Both the position numbers and the translations under genes were made by a program. From positions 1 to 64,000 of the forward strand of contig JACVGT010000011.1 in assembly GCA_018992685.1 (NCBI GenBank): a DNA stretch of 64,000 nt. The letters run 5' to 3'. This DNA comes from Theionarchaea archaeon (GTDB taxonomy: Archaea > Methanobacteriota_B > Thermococci > Methanofastidiosales > SZ-28-30). Numbering within the stretch: the first letter of the stretch is position 1; each line of letters starts with the position of its first letter. The notes under the pieces are model-generated. The model saw nothing but the letters and a program-made list of their open reading frames with translations, did not search any database and was not told the origin of the DNA. Of this stretch, positions 44,339 to 54,160 are shown piece after piece.

Positions 44339-44369
44339 CATTTATATATAAGGGCATCTATGTACATAT

Positions 44370-44834
44370 ATGGACCAGCTTGATCGAGAGATCTTAAGGG
44401 AACTGTTGCAAGATTCGCGAAAGCCCACCTCAGAGATTTCGAGAGAACTGAATAAGCCAAATTCCACCATAGATTTCAGAATCAAGAAGATGATGGAAAA
44501 GAACATTATAAAAGGATTCACCGTCATAACTGATCAGTCTGCCCTTTCCAAAACCTTTGCACAGGTAATTGTGGACGTTGAAAAACCCTTCTTCAAGGAC
44601 AGGTACCGGGAAGTTATAGAAGATGTGGCTCATCGATTGGCTGAACACACTGAAATATGTGTGATTGCTGCCATACGGGAGGGGAAGCTGTTCTGCATTG
44701 TCGCCTGTGCGGATGCTCTGGAGCTCAATGAATTCATTAACGAGAAAATCAAGATGACTCCATTCGTGCGCTCCTGCGAAACAGAGGTTTTTCTTGACGT
44801 TTATAAGAACAATGTGTGGGTGGAGGACTTATAG
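44370..44834 (+). CDS. Lrp/AsnC-family transcriptional regulator
   Basis: A 154-residue regulator. The N-terminal winged helix-turn-helix (LDREILRELLQDSRKPTSEISRELNKPNSTIDFRIKKM; recognition helix around NSTIDFRIKKM) is followed by a ligand-sensing RAM-like alpha/beta domain from about residue 65 (VIVDVEKPFF, ICVIAAIREGKLFCIVACAD). Dimers or octamers bind dyads and respond to amino acids or related small molecules. A dyad lies directly upstream. Its 3' end overlaps the convergent membrane-protein gene by 86 bases. Targets and ligand unknown. Confidence 0.9.
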   Translation: MDQLDREILRELLQDSRKPTSEISRELNKPNSTIDFRIKKMMEKNIIKGFTVITDQSALSKTFAQVIVDVEKPFFKDRYREVIEDVAHRLAEHTEICVIAAIREGKLFCIVACADALELNEFINEKIKMTPFVRSCETEVFLDVYKNNVWVEDL

Positions 44835-46593
44835 TAGTGGCTCGATACCGGATTCCAACCCAGTATTCACCTATGGCGAAATATGTGTCTACTGGTGGCA
44901 GGGTTTCTTTGTTGCGGTAAACGAAGACTGCAGGTCTCTCTTCTTGTCTGGCCAATTCAATAGTCTTTTGCGCTTCTGCACTTCCCACTTCAAACCACAT
45001 GCCATTGTCCACAGGACGTCCGGTGAGGACGACAATACGGTCAGCGAGAGAGGGTTCATCGACATGAATGATCTGATTCGGATCAGTATTCTGTTCTATG
45101 AATGCTTTCAGGGCAATGTCAGCTTCACGTAGTCCAGGTTGTAGGAAATGGAGTCCTACTGCCCCATCAAGTGCAGTAATGCTGGGGAGGATAGGTGACC
45201 CACTTCCTGGCACACCAATGGCAATCAGAGGCATGGGGATCAGTCCTATCAGGAGGAGGAGAGCTACCCTCTTCCGGGAGGTGATCCACTTCTGCAGGTA
45301 CAATGCAATGAAGATGGCCCAGAAAGGTGCCGTGTGGAACCAGTACCGTCCACCGTAGAAGACGAGGGCAGGAAGAAACCCGATCAGGATGTACTTTACG
45401 AGGTCTCGGTTAATCCCCGAAGACTGTCTCAGCCCTTTGATCCCAAAACCCAGAAAGATGGGGTTGAAGATCTGCAGCGACAGCATGCCGATAATCAATC
45501 CCAGAACAGGGTTTCCCACTATTGTGCCAAAACTCCTCAGGAAATCCCGGAACAGAAAAACCCTCAGAGCCCACGGAAGGTAAAAAATCAAAGAGAGTAC
45601 AACAAACTTCCGGTAAAAGGAAAAATACGTCCTGAACTTATAGGAGAGAACCAGTAAACACACCAATACCAGAAAAGGGAAGGAGAGATGGGAATACAGG
45701 CATAAGACCATGAAGAAGACTGACCAGCCCAGCCGCTTGGAGAGAAAAGCCAGCAGCAATAAGGGAAAGAAGAGGTTAACCAGAGAGCTGGGCATAACTC
45801 CAATGAATATCAGCAGGAACGTGGCATCCATAGACAAAATGATCAGAGCGATAAAGGCGATTTTGGATGAGAATAAGAGGCGGGCGAAGTACCAGGAGGT
45901 GAGCAATGCTACAGGATACAAGACGATCTGCAGCACTTTGGCCCCCTCAATAACGTGGTCAGCATCCTCACTGAAGAAGGTAATCAGGATGTGAAGCAAA
46001 GGAGGATATAGGTGAGGTCTGCCCACAGGCTGGTACTCCCAGGTGTCCCACAGGGGAATCTCCTTCAGCTCAATGATCTTTCTGGCTACTGCCATGTGAT
46101 ACCAGCCATCATCTCCAAAAGGCTGAAATTTATCAGCATTAACCAGAAAACTCAAGAAAATGAAGAGGATAATGAGGAGAGCCAGTAAATCAAGTTTCTC
46201 CGTGGCGAAACGCAGTCGAGGCCGGGAGAATACCTCGCCGTCTTTTGAAATAACAATGGCTTCCTTCCACGCAATTGGACTTTCTTCTTTCTCACCAATT
46301 CGGAATCGAGCATAAATCACCTTGACCACACGGGCTACAGGAAGGAGGAGGAGAAAGATCCATAATCTGGTCAGAAGCACTATGGAGAAGATGAGGAGTA
46401 CATTTGCTACAATCAGCAGGATGACTCTGAGAAGTGAAGAACGCACCTCCCGTCTGTACAGGTATAGAGCCAGGGGGGCTGTGAATATCGTGGACAGGTA
46501 GAACCCAGGCCTGTGCCATCCTCTGGTGGCGATTTTGAGACACGCCTGCTCGAAATAGTCAAACCCCTTGGGAAGCCAGGTTAAAGGGTTCAT
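44749..46593 (-). CDS. Polytopic membrane protein, GT-C glycosyltransferase-like
   Basis: A 614-residue membrane protein with about 12 helices. A loop after the third or fourth helix contains FQPFGDDGWYHMAVARKI, and then WDTWEYQPVGRPHLYPPLLH. An acidic loop followed by an aromatic/His loop is the layout of GT-C enzymes such as oligosaccharyltransferase (STT3/AglB) and mannosyltransferase relatives, which use lipid-linked sugars. The C-terminal about 120 residues form a soluble exterior domain (NTDPNQIIHVDEPSLADRIVVLTGRPVDN). No WWDYG-type STT3 motif is visible, so it is probably a dolichol-phosphate-sugar transferase or uncharacterised GT-C. The last 86 bases overlap the convergent Lrp gene. 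Confidence 0.6.
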   Translation of the reverse strand: MNPLTWLPKGFDYFEQACLKIATRGWHRPGFYLSTIFTAPLALYLYRREVRSSLLRVILLIVANVLLIFSIVLLTRLWIFLLLLPVARVVKVIYARFRIGEKEESPIAWKEAIVISKDGEVFSRPRLRFATEKLDLLALLIILFIFLSFLVNADKFQPFGDDGWYHMAVARKIIELKEIPLWDTWEYQPVGRPHLYPPLLHILITFFSEDADHVIEGAKVLQIVLYPVALLTSWYFARLLFSSKIAFIALIILSMDATFLLIFIGVMPSSLVNLFFPLLLLAFLSKRLGWSVFFMVLCLYSHLSFPFLVLVCLLVLSYKFRTYFSFYRKFVVLSLIFYLPWALRVFLFRDFLRSFGTIVGNPVLGLIIGMLSLQIFNPIFLGFGIKGLRQSSGINRDLVKYILIGFLPALVFYGGRYWFHTAPFWAIFIALYLQKWITSRKRVALLLLIGLIPMPLIAIGVPGSGSPILPSITALDGAVGLHFLQPGLREADIALKAFIEQNTDPNQIIHVDEPSLADRIVVLTGRPVDNGMWFEVGSAEAQKTIELARQEERPAVFVYRNKETLPPVDTYFAIGEYWVGIRYRATTISPPPTHCSYKRQEKPLFRRSARMESS

Positions 46594-46725
46594 CTCCCCA
46601 CCTCCCCATTAAAGCATAAAAGGTTACTGGTGCCAGTCCAGTGATTCCGCCTGTAATCCTGATGACAATACTTATATGGTTCCTTCCCCAACCACCACAA
46701 TAACCACACAAAAGGTGTAGAATAC

Positions 46726-48615
46726 ATGAATAACGGGAAGGTAACCCTCGATAGAATGAGAGAACAGTACCCAGAGAAGTTTAAAACAGAACCCGGGATA
46801 TTTGAGAATATCCATCGGGGAGACTACATATTCATCGGTACAGCCTGTGCTGAGCCACAGTACCTTGTAGAAGCCTTAATAAACTATGTAGAATCATATC
46901 CCAAAGCCTTTTTTGATGCTGAGATCATTCATGTGTGGACACTGGGTGTCGCTCCCTATACTGATGAGAAATTCAGATCAAACTTCAGGCATGATTCTTT
47001 TTTTGTTGGAGAGAATACCAGGTCAGCAGTAAATAAAGGGTGTGCTGATTATACCCCTATCTTTCTGTCAGAAGTACCACACTTATTCTATGATGGTATC
47101 GTCCCCGTGGATGTTGCTCTGATACAGACATCACTTCCAGACAGCCATGGGTACATGAGTCTGGGTGTCAGTGTTGATATCACAAAGGCTGCAACTGAAG
47201 AGGCGTCTCTTGTAATTGCGCAGGTCAATTCCAATATGCCACGGGTACATGGAGATGGGTTCATCCACATAGATGATGTGGATTTTGTAGTTCCTCATGA
47301 TGAGCCAGTCCTCGAGTATGAACCACAGGTATCTGATGAGATTGCCCAGCAGATAGGCACCTACGTGGCACCACTGGTGGAAGATGGTGACACCATTCAG
47401 GTAGGATATGGAAGCATACCAAATGCTATCCTGTCCAACCTCGGTCAGAAAAAGCACCTGGGAGTCCACACTGAACTCCTGGGAGACGGCATTGTGGATC
47501 TCATGAAAGCAGGTGTTATTGACAACAGCAGAAAGGCGATAGACAGGGGGAAAACCACAGCCACCTTCTGCATGGGTACAAAAGAAACCTATTCATATAT
47601 CCATGATAACCCTTCCATCGAATTCAAGATCGTGGACTATACGAATAATCCGTTGATTATTGCCCGGCACGACCACATGACAGCCATCAACAGTGCTCTG
47701 GAAATCGACCTCACCGGGCAGGCCACGGCAGAGTCCATTGGAAAAACCTTCTACAGTGGTATTGGAGGACAGGCAGACTTCATGCGAGGGGCTGCTCTTG
47801 CCCGAAATGGGAGGACAATCCTCACCTTGCAGTCAACAGCAGAAAATGGTGAGGTGTCGCGGATTGTCCCCTTCCTGAAAGAGGGTGCGGGTGTAACCCT
47901 GAACAGAGGAGACATTCACTATGTAGTCACAGAATGGGGAATTGCGTACCTGCATGGCAAGAATATCAGGGAACGGGCCATGGAGCTGATTGCTATTGCT
48001 CACCCGAAGTTCAGGCCCTGGCTGATCAAGGAAGCAAAGAACCTCAATCTCATCTACAAGGACCAGGCCTTCATCCCCGGGAAGAGAGGAGAGTACCCTG
48101 GAGAGCTGGAGATGTACAGAACCACAAGAGAAGGGCTGGAAATCTTGTTGAGACCTGTCAAGATCAGCGATGAGCCCTTGCTCAAGGATTTCTTTTACTC
48201 TCTGTCAGATCAGAGCATGTACAGGCGATTCATCTCCCAGCGTAAAGACATGCCCCATGAAAGGCTGCAGGACTTCGTGGTCATTGACTACACCAAGGAG
48301 ATGGTGATCCTGGCTGTGATCCAGGAAGAAGAACGGGAAGAAGTGGTGGGGGTGGGTCAGTATGGTATCGATGATATCACTCACACTGCAGAAGTTGCCT
48401 TCGTAGTCCGTGATGACTATCAGAACAAAGGAGTGGGAACTGAATTACTAACGTATCTGACATACCTTGCAAAACGACGTGGGTTACTGGGCTTTACGGC
48501 AGAAGTCCTCCTGGAAAATAAGCCCATGCTCCATCTATTTGAAAAAATGGGATTTGATATACAGAAGAGAACAGATGGAGGAGTATACGAACTGAGAATG
48601 GCTTTCAGAGGTTAA
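46726..48615 (+). CDS. Acetyl-CoA hydrolase/transferase-family CoA-transferase fused to GNAT domain
   Basis: A 629-residue fusion. Residues about 1-430 are a type I CoA-transferase of the acetyl-CoA hydrolase/4-hydroxybutyrate CoA-transferase group (PDSHGYMSLGVSVDITKAA, QVGYGSIPNAILSNLG, HTELLGDGIVDLMKAGVID, GIGGQADFMRGA). Residues about 460-628 are a GNAT acetyltransferase, with the acyl-CoA loop in VRDDYQNKGVGTELL. The first part moves CoA between acids. The second may acetylate a protein lysine, as the Pat-type GNATs fused to acyl-CoA ligases do. It lies 3 bases before the ADP-forming CoA ligase gene, so the three-gene module manages acyl-CoA energy. A TATA (CTTATATGG) lies about 46671-46681. 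Substrate acids unknown. Confidence 0.88.
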   Translation: MNNGKVTLDRMREQYPEKFKTEPGIFENIHRGDYIFIGTACAEPQYLVEALINYVESYPKAFFDAEIIHVWTLGVAPYTDEKFRSNFRHDSFFVGENTRSAVNKGCADYTPIFLSEVPHLFYDGIVPVDVALIQTSLPDSHGYMSLGVSVDITKAATEEASLVIAQVNSNMPRVHGDGFIHIDDVDFVVPHDEPVLEYEPQVSDEIAQQIGTYVAPLVEDGDTIQVGYGSIPNAILSNLGQKKHLGVHTELLGDGIVDLMKAGVIDNSRKAIDRGKTTATFCMGTKETYSYIHDNPSIEFKIVDYTNNPLIIARHDHMTAINSALEIDLTGQATAESIGKTFYSGIGGQADFMRGAALARNGRTILTLQSTAENGEVSRIVPFLKEGAGVTLNRGDIHYVVTEWGIAYLHGKNIRERAMELIAIAHPKFRPWLIKEAKNLNLIYKDQAFIPGKRGEYPGELEMYRTTREGLEILLRPVKISDEPLLKDFFYSLSDQSMYRRFISQRKDMPHERLQDFVVIDYTKEMVILAVIQEEEREEVVGVGQYGIDDITHTAEVAFVVRDDYQNKGVGTELLTYLTYLAKRRGLLGFTAEVLLENKPMLHLFEKMGFDIQKRTDGGVYELRMAFRG

Positions 48616-48618
48616 AAT

Positions 48619-50748
48619 ATGACGGATCCACCAGATATTACATACCTGTTCGAGCCCCGCTCTGTGGCGGTAGTTGGTGCCTCTCACGATGAGTCCAAGG
48701 TGGGGTACAAGGTGCTGGAGAACATCGTCAAGGGAGGATTCACAGGGGATGTCTATCCTGTGAACCCGAAGGGAGGGGAGATTCTGGGACTCCCTGTCTT
48801 TGAGCGCGTTGAGGATTTGCCTGAAGGTGTGGATATTGCATTTATCATCATCCCTGGGAAGTATGTGTTTGAGGCTGTGAAAAGCTGTGCAGAAAGGAAG
48901 GCGAAATTCCTCCCGATTATCTCTTCCGGATTTTCTGAAGTGGGGAACATTGAAGAGGAGCACAAGATGGTAGAGTATGCCAGAGAGCACGGCATGCGGA
49001 TTTTGGGCCCCAACATTTTTGGCATCTATTCGGCTGGAGTCTCCTTAAATGGCACCTTCGGTCCCCCCCATATTCTCAAAGGAAATGTAGCCATCGTCAC
49101 CCAGAGCGGGGCTTTAGGCGGTTCAATGATAGGAAAGACGGCTGTGGAGAATATCGGGCTATCCACCATGGTCTCAGTGGGGAATAAGGCAGATATTGGG
49201 GAACCTGACCTTCTGCGATATTTGATGAAGTCTGATACCGCCAGAGTCATCTTCATGTATATTGAAGGAGTGAAAGAAGGGGAGGAATTGATCACAGTAT
49301 TGAGTGAGGCCACACGGGTAAAACCTGTCATTGTCATCAAATCAGGCCGATCGAAAAGAGGTGCTATGGCGGCAGCCTCTCACACAGGGTCTCTGGCAGG
49401 CCAGGACGAGGTTTTTGATGCTATTATGAAACAGTGTGGTGTCTTGCGGGCAGAGAGCCTGCAGGAAGCCTTCAACTGGTGCAAGTTTCTGGCCAGTGCC
49501 CCTTTACCGAAAGGGAATGCCACCGTAATCGTCACCAACGGCGGAGGTCTTGGGGTCATGGCTACCGATGCCTGTGAGAAGTACGATGTCAGTCTGTATG
49601 ATGATACTGAAATCCTGAGGGAAGCCTTTTCAGATGCGACGCCTGACTTCGGGTCTACAAAGAACCCTGTGGACATAACCGGGCAGGCCACTCCCCAGCA
49701 CTATGAATCTGCATTGAGAGCTGCTCTCGATCATGAAAGTATTGACAGTATCATTGCTCTGTACTGTGAGACTGCAGTTTTTGACCTCGAGGCATTTGTA
49801 GAACTCATGAGGCAGTACCATCAGAAAGCACTCCAGGTGGGAAAACCGCTCCTCTTTTCACTCCTGGGTGGTGGAAGGATTGAAGAGTGTATCCGTTCTC
49901 TCAAGAATGAAGGAGTCCCTGTATATGCAGATGTGTATGAGTGTGTCAGCTGTCTGGGAGCACTCTACCAGTATTACCATCACTCTTTAGCTGAGGAAGA
50001 GCTCCCTGAAGAGTATGATATTGATTACAGTACCATCAATACTGTGGTAGAGAAGGCTACTGCAGAAAATCGGTATTTCCTCCTCTCTCATGAGGCTCAA
50101 GCCATCATGGAAGCTGCACGAATTCCCACTCCTCAGAGTTATATTGCCAGGACCCTGGATCAGGCCGTTGCTTTTGCAGAGAAGGTGGGGTATCCTGTGG
50201 TCATGAAGGTGGTCTCCAGGGATATCATACACAAGAGTGATGCAGGTGGAGTTGCCCTTGACCTGGAGAATAAGGAAGAGCTCATGGATGCATACCAGGC
50301 CATCCTGTATAACTCGAGACAGTATAACCCTCATGCCAGAATTGATGGCATCGAGGTCGCTGAAATGGTGGAGAAAGGAACAGAGACTATTGTGGGAGCC
50401 CGCATAGATCAGGCCTTTGGTCCTGTGGTCATGTTTGGTCTCGGTGGGATCTATGTTGAGGTCATGAAGGATGTTTCCTTCAGGGCTTTTCCCCTGAACC
50501 GTGAGGAAGTACTGACCATGATGAAGGAGACCCGATCGTACCCCCTTCTGCTGGGAGTTCGGGGGGAAGAGAAAAAAGACATCGAGAGTGTCCAAGATGC
50601 TATCATGAAAGTGGGTGCAGTGATTCACAACTGTGCTCTCATTACTGATATTGAGGTTAACCCCCTGGTTGTGTACGAACGGGGGGTCAAAGCAGTAGAT
50701 GTGAGGATTCTCCTGAAGAGAGAGAAAGGTGGTGATATTAATGAATAA
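48619..50748 (+). CDS. ADP-forming acetate/acyl-CoA ligase, fused alpha-beta form
   Basis: A 709-residue enzyme that converts acyl-CoA, ADP and Pi to the acid, CoA and ATP, the main substrate-level phosphorylation step of many heterotrophic archaea. The N-terminal CoA-binding domain (FEPRSVAVVGASHDESKVGYKVLENI; split at FEPRSVAVVGA) is followed by the succinyl-CoA-ligase-like domains with the phosphohistidine in AAASHTGSLAGQ (His255). From about residue 480 there is an ATP-grasp domain (VGYPVVMKVVSRDIIHKSDAGG). Alpha and beta parts are in one chain. AGAGGT precedes the ATG. The upstream CoA-transferase/GNAT fusion and the downstream DRTGG protein overlap or abut it, suggesting linked regulation by acetylation. 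Confidence 0.93.
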   Translation: MTDPPDITYLFEPRSVAVVGASHDESKVGYKVLENIVKGGFTGDVYPVNPKGGEILGLPVFERVEDLPEGVDIAFIIIPGKYVFEAVKSCAERKAKFLPIISSGFSEVGNIEEEHKMVEYAREHGMRILGPNIFGIYSAGVSLNGTFGPPHILKGNVAIVTQSGALGGSMIGKTAVENIGLSTMVSVGNKADIGEPDLLRYLMKSDTARVIFMYIEGVKEGEELITVLSEATRVKPVIVIKSGRSKRGAMAAASHTGSLAGQDEVFDAIMKQCGVLRAESLQEAFNWCKFLASAPLPKGNATVIVTNGGGLGVMATDACEKYDVSLYDDTEILREAFSDATPDFGSTKNPVDITGQATPQHYESALRAALDHESIDSIIALYCETAVFDLEAFVELMRQYHQKALQVGKPLLFSLLGGGRIEECIRSLKNEGVPVYADVYECVSCLGALYQYYHHSLAEEELPEEYDIDYSTINTVVEKATAENRYFLLSHEAQAIMEAARIPTPQSYIARTLDQAVAFAEKVGYPVVMKVVSRDIIHKSDAGGVALDLENKEELMDAYQAILYNSRQYNPHARIDGIEVAEMVEKGTETIVGARIDQAFGPVVMFGLGGIYVEVMKDVSFRAFPLNREEVLTMMKETRSYPLLLGVRGEEKKDIESVQDAIMKVGAVIHNCALITDIEVNPLVVYERGVKAVDVRILLKREKGGDINE

Positions 50749-51775
50749 GATAGTAGTGGCATCAACACGAGAGAATGCTGGAAAGACCAGTTTCATTGTA
50801 GGGTTAACCAGGGCGTTACAGTGTGAGGTTGGATACATGAAGCCTTTCGGAGACAGGCTCTTGTACAGAAAAAAACGGTTATGGGATTATGATTCTGCAG
50901 TGATGGCCAATATCTTTGGGCTACGAGAAGACCCAGAGAATATTACCATTGCGTTCGAGCACTCCAAGATCAGGTATATGTATGATGAAGAAGGTACAAA
51001 GGAGAAACTTCTGGAAATGGCGGCCAATACGGGGGAAGGTAAAGATCTGCTCATTGTGGAAGGCGGAAAGGACCTGACTTACGGGATATCTGTGTTTCTG
51101 GATGCTGTCTCTGTGGCGCGGCATCTGGAGGGAGAATTACTCTTGGTCCTGGGTGGCGGTGACGAGACAATTGTGGACGACATTACATTTGTCAGGAAAT
51201 GTGTGGACATGAAAGGAGTTGACCTGAAAGGAGTGGTCATCACCAAAGTTCGAGACCCCAGAGAGTTCACTGATCTTTACATGGATAGTATTGCAGAACT
51301 GGATGTGCCAGTGCTGGGGATTATTCCCTACGAAAAGGAGCTGACGTATTTGTCTGTAGGATATCTGGCCGAATTCCTGTTTGCCAAGGTTCTGGCAGGT
51401 GAGAATGGATTAAACAATGTTGCAAGGCACATTTTTGTAGGTGCTCTGTCTGCTCATGCAGCCATGAGAAATCCTCTCTGGAAGGAGGAAGACAAGCTGA
51501 TTATCACCGGTGGAGACCGGACAGACATGATCCTGGCTGCTCTGGAGAGTGACACAGCGGGAATTGTCCTGACCAACAATGTCCTACCACCTTCAGCAAC
51601 AATTTCAAAGGCTGCTACCCGGAATATACCGCTGCTTCTGGTGTCTTCTGATACATATCAGACAGCAAAACAGGTTGATGATCTGGAACCTCTGCTGACC
51701 AGAGAGGACGTAGGGAAGATTGACCTGCTGGAGAAACTGGTACGAGAGCATGTGAAGCTTGAAGAAATCTGCTAG
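50741..51775 (+). CDS. BioD-like P-loop protein with DRTGG domain
   Basis: A 344-residue protein with an N-terminal P-loop domain resembling dethiobiotin synthetase (STRENAGKTSFIVGL, LLIVEGGKDL) and a C-terminal DRTGG domain (LIITGGDRTDMILAALES). This is the COG0857 family, equal to the N-terminal regulatory half of long bacterial phosphotransacetylases but without the catalytic half. DRTGG domains are thought to sense nucleotides or acetyl metabolites. It starts at an ATG inside the end of the ACD gene (8-base overlap) with AAAGGTGGTGAT. So it is probably a sensor or regulator of the acyl-CoA ligase rather than a Pta enzyme. Confidence 0.85.
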   Translation: MNKIVVASTRENAGKTSFIVGLTRALQCEVGYMKPFGDRLLYRKKRLWDYDSAVMANIFGLREDPENITIAFEHSKIRYMYDEEGTKEKLLEMAANTGEGKDLLIVEGGKDLTYGISVFLDAVSVARHLEGELLLVLGGGDETIVDDITFVRKCVDMKGVDLKGVVITKVRDPREFTDLYMDSIAELDVPVLGIIPYEKELTYLSVGYLAEFLFAKVLAGENGLNNVARHIFVGALSAHAAMRNPLWKEEDKLIITGGDRTDMILAALESDTAGIVLTNNVLPPSATISKAATRNIPLLLVSSDTYQTAKQVDDLEPLLTREDVGKIDLLEKLVREHVKLEEIC

Positions 51776-52063
51776 CATCAAAGGAGAAAACGTGGCGTCA
51801 TGAAAGGCAGTGAATCGACAGCGTAGACTGGAGTCTTGATGCGAGAAAATGAACTCTTTTTTCTAATGAAAGAAAGTACATAACCTGCACTTCAGAAAGA
51901 GTCCACAGACTGAATCATATAGTTGCTTTGGATGTTGCACTCTGTGACATGGGGAGTGGGGGGATTGATTGGGCACGTGACCGTCCTCTGCTGAACAATG
52001 AGGATCTCGCGGTATTCATCGAATAGCAGAAGAATTCTTATAGTCGTACCCGGTATGTACGTC

Positions 52064-54112
52064 ATGAGATCATTAGTCGCGTTTGCCATGATCCTCCTAA
52101 TTTTCTGCGGTTGTGCTGAGCAATCACGTGACGAAGAACCAGTATCCTCAGCCACCCTTCCTGACCGGACATCGGCTGGACCTGTGATTGAAGCACCTTC
52201 TGAAGAACCCGAAGAATTTCTCTTTCCCCTCTCTCCAGAAGACGAAGAAGCCTATTCAAAGGCGCTCCACGATATCGAACAGTACAGAAAAGGAGATGTC
52301 ACCGTAACTGTTGTCAGCAAAGAAGGAACCTCTCTTCCCAATGTGACCGTGGAATACCATCAGGTCAAGCACAGCTTCTTGTTCGGCATCTTCACCCCGT
52401 ACAACCCTGACATATTCCAGTTGATGAAAGAAGCGGGGATCAATTATGTTACCTTCCACTTTAACTGGCAGGCTACAGAACCTCAGGAGAACACATTTGA
52501 CTTTCTTGGATTGGAATATGCTTGGGGTGTGAACCCTCTGTATGATCAGGGATTCACATTGAAGGCTCACGCTCTAACCTGGATGTCAGATGAGGTGACT
52601 CCAGACTACATGAGGAACGTCTCTTTCCAATCATATAAGGAAAAATCCTGCCAGCACATTCATGACATTGTTTCTCATTTTAAAGAACAAATACACATCT
52701 GGAACGTCATCAATGAACCCATGGCAGAGTGGGCAAACATCTACAACCTCTCTGAAGAACAGGTAGAAGAGGCCATTACAACAGGGGTAGAAGCAGTGAG
52801 AAAGGCCGATCCTCAAGGGAGAATCATCATTAACAATGCATCACCTGCAGGTGAAAACCACATTATACCGCCATATGATTTTCTCAGAGATTTAAAAGCA
52901 GATTATGATATTGTTGGTCTTCAGATGTACTATAATGGGTATACCCAGGAATATGAGGCGCCTCGTAGATCTCTTGCATATCTGGCTTCTCTGGTAGATC
53001 AGTTTTCAACACTAGAGAAGGAAATTCACATTACGGAGTTATCTGTTCCGTCTGAACCGGAAAAGGGGAGGAAGGGATACTGGGGATATCCGTGGAGTGA
53101 AGAACTGCAGGCCCAGTATGCACAGGTGGCCTACACATTATTCTTTTCGAAGAAGGAAGTGAAGGCTGTGACCTGGTGGGACGCATCTGATGCTGCATGT
53201 TTCATGTACCATGGGGGGTTGCTGGATGAGAATAACAATCCGAAAAGAATCTACTACGCGGTAAAAACCTTGATTCAATCGTGGACAACCCGTGGAACGC
53301 AGGTGACAGATGTCAATGGGAATATTGCATTCAGAGGGTTTGGCGGCCTCTATGAAGTGAAAATCAATGATGATGAGACAGGGCTGGTGTATGAGGGGAT
53401 GTTTGAGGTGAACGAACAGAACGTGAATGATATTTTGATCGTGATTGATCCTGAAACACTACAGAAAGAACAAGATCTGAAAAGACAGCAGACAATCGAG
53501 GAATTGAACAGGGTGGTCACAGACATCAAATGGCTCTTGGACTACTGGAAGAATCAAGGAAAAGACGTGACGACTCAGGAGAGGGAATTAGAAGATGTTC
53601 TGATCCTGGAACCAGAGGAAGCTCTTGAAGAGGCAGTAGCTCTCCGACTACAGGTTGCGATTGAAAGGGAATCAGTACACAGCTGGGAGACGTTCGAAAA
53701 CACGAATAAATCTCTTTTTGATCTTTCATGGGCTGATTCTGGAGTCTTACTGACAAGTGGGGCTCTATACAAACCAATATCATTAAAGAAAGGGAGGATT
53801 GCAGTGAGAATCTTGGCCAAAGGTGATGAAGGTGGAGGTGCCTTCCCATTCTTTTTTGTTATGGCAGGAAGTTCTGTGTCGGATGTTATCCGCATTACCA
53901 GTTCTCAATGGCAGTGGTATGAAATCGTACTGGACACAAATGGAGCAGAGGACATTGCACTCATCTTCACCAATGACTATTACGACCCAAGAACAGGAGA
54001 AGATCGGAACCTGTATATTCAGGAGGTAATCATCACTGAATATCTCTATTCTGATTGGTCATCCTTATCATACTTGAAAGGAGGCCCCAGTCTCTATCAC
54101 TTTGCTCATTAG
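52064..54112 (+). CDS. Secreted GH10 endo-xylanase-like glycoside hydrolase with xylan-binding-like C-terminal domain
   Basis: A 682-residue exported enzyme with an N-terminal signal (MRSLVAFAMILLIFCGC, possibly a lipobox). Residues about 75-110 are a small beta domain. The GH10 TIM barrel spans roughly 110-410: TFHFNWQATEP, KAHALTW, acid/base Glu218 in WNVINEP, nucleophile Glu325 in ITELSVPSE, and TWWDASDA. A helical segment follows (about 465-540), then a C-terminal jelly-roll (about 545-660) with FTNDYYDPRTGEDRNLYI, a signature resembling calcium-dependent xylan-binding CBM36/60 modules. GH10 enzymes cut beta-1,4-xylan and are rare in archaea. I chose the ATG at 52064, 27 bases after a TCTTATAG box; ATGs at 51998 and 52055 are also in frame. 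The gap 51776-51997 shows nothing else. Confidence 0.88.
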   Translation: MRSLVAFAMILLIFCGCAEQSRDEEPVSSATLPDRTSAGPVIEAPSEEPEEFLFPLSPEDEEAYSKALHDIEQYRKGDVTVTVVSKEGTSLPNVTVEYHQVKHSFLFGIFTPYNPDIFQLMKEAGINYVTFHFNWQATEPQENTFDFLGLEYAWGVNPLYDQGFTLKAHALTWMSDEVTPDYMRNVSFQSYKEKSCQHIHDIVSHFKEQIHIWNVINEPMAEWANIYNLSEEQVEEAITTGVEAVRKADPQGRIIINNASPAGENHIIPPYDFLRDLKADYDIVGLQMYYNGYTQEYEAPRRSLAYLASLVDQFSTLEKEIHITELSVPSEPEKGRKGYWGYPWSEELQAQYAQVAYTLFFSKKEVKAVTWWDASDAACFMYHGGLLDENNNPKRIYYAVKTLIQSWTTRGTQVTDVNGNIAFRGFGGLYEVKINDDETGLVYEGMFEVNEQNVNDILIVIDPETLQKEQDLKRQQTIEELNRVVTDIKWLLDYWKNQGKDVTTQERELEDVLILEPEEALEEAVALRLQVAIERESVHSWETFENTNKSLFDLSWADSGVLLTSGALYKPISLKKGRIAVRILAKGDEGGGAFPFFFVMAGSSVSDVIRITSSQWQWYEIVLDTNGAEDIALIFTNDYYDPRTGEDRNLYIQEVIITEYLYSDWSSLSYLKGGPSLYHFAH

Positions 54113-54160
54113 GGTGGTCCCTACTGAATAGTTCAAGAAGAGAAGTGACTCACACTGAGA

